In this document: piece by piece, positions 6,777 through 7,644 of the stretch
How positions within the stretch are numbered: the stretch's first letter is position 1
Layout of the letters: each line of letters opens with the position of its first letter
Source: Candidatus Aminicenantota bacterium
Lineage (GTDB): Bacteria > Acidobacteriota > Aminicenantia > Aminicenantales > Aminicenantaceae
Direction of reading: 5' to 3'
DNA length: 7,644 nt
Assembly (NCBI GenBank): GCA_030620655.1
Contig: JAUXEH010000132.1
Span: forward strand, 1-7,644
Notes under the pieces: generated by a model
Told to the model about the DNA's origin: nothing
What the model saw: only the letters and a program-made list of their open reading frames with translations
Database searches by the model: none
Position numbers and translations under genes: made by a program

Positions 6777-6936
6777 ATCTTCATTATAACACGGCACCGT
6801 CGACAGATGCACTGGCTCTCCGGCCTGCAGTGACCGGCTTAGAATTTCGTTTGTATTGCCGCCGGGTCTGTGGTTTACTTACAGATCGTTTTACATTCAA
6901 GGGCAGTCGGGCCTAACAGGCTGTAGAGGAGATTTC
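6777..6936. other. Divergent intergenic region between aminotransferase and lipoprotein isomerase
   Basis: These 160 bases must carry promoters for both directions. The leftward signal is the extended -10 at 6783-6791. For the rightward gene the best sigma70-like pair I see is TTGTAT (6851-6856), 17 bases, TTTACT (6874-6879), which is weak. A small hairpin, GCCT-AAC-AGGC (6911-6921), sits just before the ribosome binding site of the rightward gene. I see no RNA gene or further open frame that I would support here. Confidence 0.35.
6783..6791 (-). promoter_or_regulatory. Extended -10 promoter element of the aminotransferase gene
   Basis: TGTTATAAT on the minus strand is a perfect TGN-TATAAT extended -10. 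No good -35 is found 15-18 bases upstream, as is usual for this promoter class. Six bases separate it from the ATG at 6776, so transcription would begin at or next to the A of that ATG, making a leaderless message. If translation instead began at GTG 6812, this element would lie inside the coding region and be coincidental. Confidence 0.45.
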
Positions 6937-7644
6937 ATGAAAAACATCACCGTGTTGATTCTGGCTCTGACGCTTCTGGCAATCGGATGCACCAAGCAGA
7001 CAGAGACCTTCAAGCTGACGAAAGGGACGCCCGCCTACCAGCTGGCACTGGACCTCTCCAAAACGCTTCCTTCTCTCGATCCCGAGAACGACTTCGTTAT
7101 CGTCTCCACACACGGGTTCAGTGTTTCGGCCGCCGAGGTCACACAGGCCTTGCATGATAACATGGGCAGCCAGACCGACCAATTGAAGGGCATGGCACTC
7201 GATCAGCTCGAGGGCATCATCATCCAGAATGCCGAGCGGATGGCCGAAAGGAAACTGCTACTGAAGGCGGCGCGTGATGCCGGCACCGAGCTGGCTGCCG
7301 GAGACGTGGAGAGTGCTCTCAATGACCAGTATCTCAGGGTAGGGGGGGAGGAGCAGTTCCGACAGATGCTGTCCCAATCCGGGGTCTCTCTAGACAACGT
7401 CAAGGCCAACATCGAGACCGACCTCACCATACAGGCCTACTTGGAATCATATATGGCTGAGCTCATCCAGGTTTCGGAAGACGAGCTACGTATAGCCTAT
7501 GAGAAAGACAAGACCGCCTCTGTGCGTCACATCCTGATCCTGACGCAGGGCAAGGCTGAGGAGGAGAAGGCAGAGGCACGCAAGAAGATGGAGGACCTCC
7601 TGGCCCGGGCCAGAGGCGGGGAAGACTTTGCCGAACTGGCGCGG
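6937..7644 (+). CDS. SurA/PrsA-like peptidyl-prolyl isomerase lipoprotein (3' end missing)
   Basis: The frame starts at ATG 6937 and stays open to the window end (236 residues seen). AGGAG at 6927-6931 lies 5 bases upstream. The N-terminus is a lipoprotein signal peptide: a Lys-containing start, a hydrophobic core, then LAIGC with the lipidated Cys at residue 18. A long helical region (about 50-180) matches the SurA N-terminal chaperone pattern, including 'ALDQLEGIIIQNAERMAERKLLLKAA' split over 87-112 and 'VSEDELRIAYEKDK' (179-192). 'ASVRHILI' (194-201) then begins a parvulin-type rotamase domain, with the family's first conserved His at 198; the rest lies beyond the window. Such proteins help outer-membrane or secreted proteins fold in the periplasm or at the cell surface. 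It is transcribed away from the aminotransferase gene. No Asp follows the lipidated Cys (Thr19), so outer-membrane sorting is plausible if the cell is diderm. Confidence 0.88.
   Translation, partial: MKNITVLILALTLLAIGCTKQTETFKLTKGTPAYQLALDLSKTLPSLDPENDFVIVSTHGFSVSAAEVTQALHDNMGSQTDQLKGMALDQLEGIIIQNAERMAERKLLLKAARDAGTELAAGDVESALNDQYLRVGGEEQFRQMLSQSGVSLDNVKANIETDLTIQAYLESYMAELIQVSEDELRIAYEKDKTASVRHILILTQGKAEEEKAEARKKMEDLLARARGGEDFAELAR

Noticed and set aside
6913..7430. Two minus-strand open frames opposite the lipoprotein isomerase (6913-7182 and 7203-7430)
   Set aside because: The plus strand has a ribosome site, lipoprotein signal and SurA-like pattern through the same bases, so these are shadows.

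Overview
The window is ordinary gene-dense bacterial DNA, GC-rich by eye, with no sign of phage, insertion sequences, CRISPR arrays, rRNA or tRNA. Three things point to an anaerobic or microaerophilic Gram-negative-type organism: a class II superoxide reductase (neelaredoxin type), a lipoprotein SurA/PrsA-like peptidyl-prolyl isomerase, and a GldA/F/G-like ABC operon with a DUF4340 gene. This gene set is known from several deep lineages (spirochaetes, acidobacteria-like and deltaproteobacteria-like groups). The sequence alone does not let me choose among them.

Layout. Positions 1-152 (+) hold the 3' end of the superoxide reductase gene. It converges on a four-gene minus-strand operon running from about 5040 down to 198: ABC ATPase (4901-4185), ABC-2 permease (4182-3475), a large GldG-like membrane-anchored protein (3465-1219), and a DUF4340 membrane-anchored protein (1202-198). 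The intergenic gaps are 2, 9 and 16 bases, and each gene has a Shine-Dalgarno sequence, so the four are almost certainly co-transcribed. Upstream, 6776-5103 (-) encodes a class V, cysteine-desulfurase-like PLP enzyme that keeps both the PLP lysine and the cysteine at the desulfurase position. A divergent plus-strand lipoprotein isomerase starts at 6937 and runs off the window end.

How the genes work together. The ATPase and permease should form an ABC-2 type transporter. The GldG-like and DUF4340 proteins each have an N-terminal membrane anchor and a large domain probably outside the cytoplasm, and are likely partners of the transporter. In Bacteroidetes the GldA/F/G proteins serve gliding motility. 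The substrate of such complexes elsewhere is not established, and no other gliding gene is visible here.

The most unusual non-coding signals are around the operon and aminotransferase starts. One is a sigma70-like promoter (5040-5068) whose 17-base spacer contains a centred CAGAT-N5-ATCTG dyad. The second is an 11-base inverted repeat with one mismatch (4929-4963) in the operon leader. The third is a perfect extended -10 element placed so that the aminotransferase ATG would be the first transcribed base. I did not find a clearly new biological system; the best candidate for one is the uncharacterised ABC-GldG-DUF4340 complex and its leader region.
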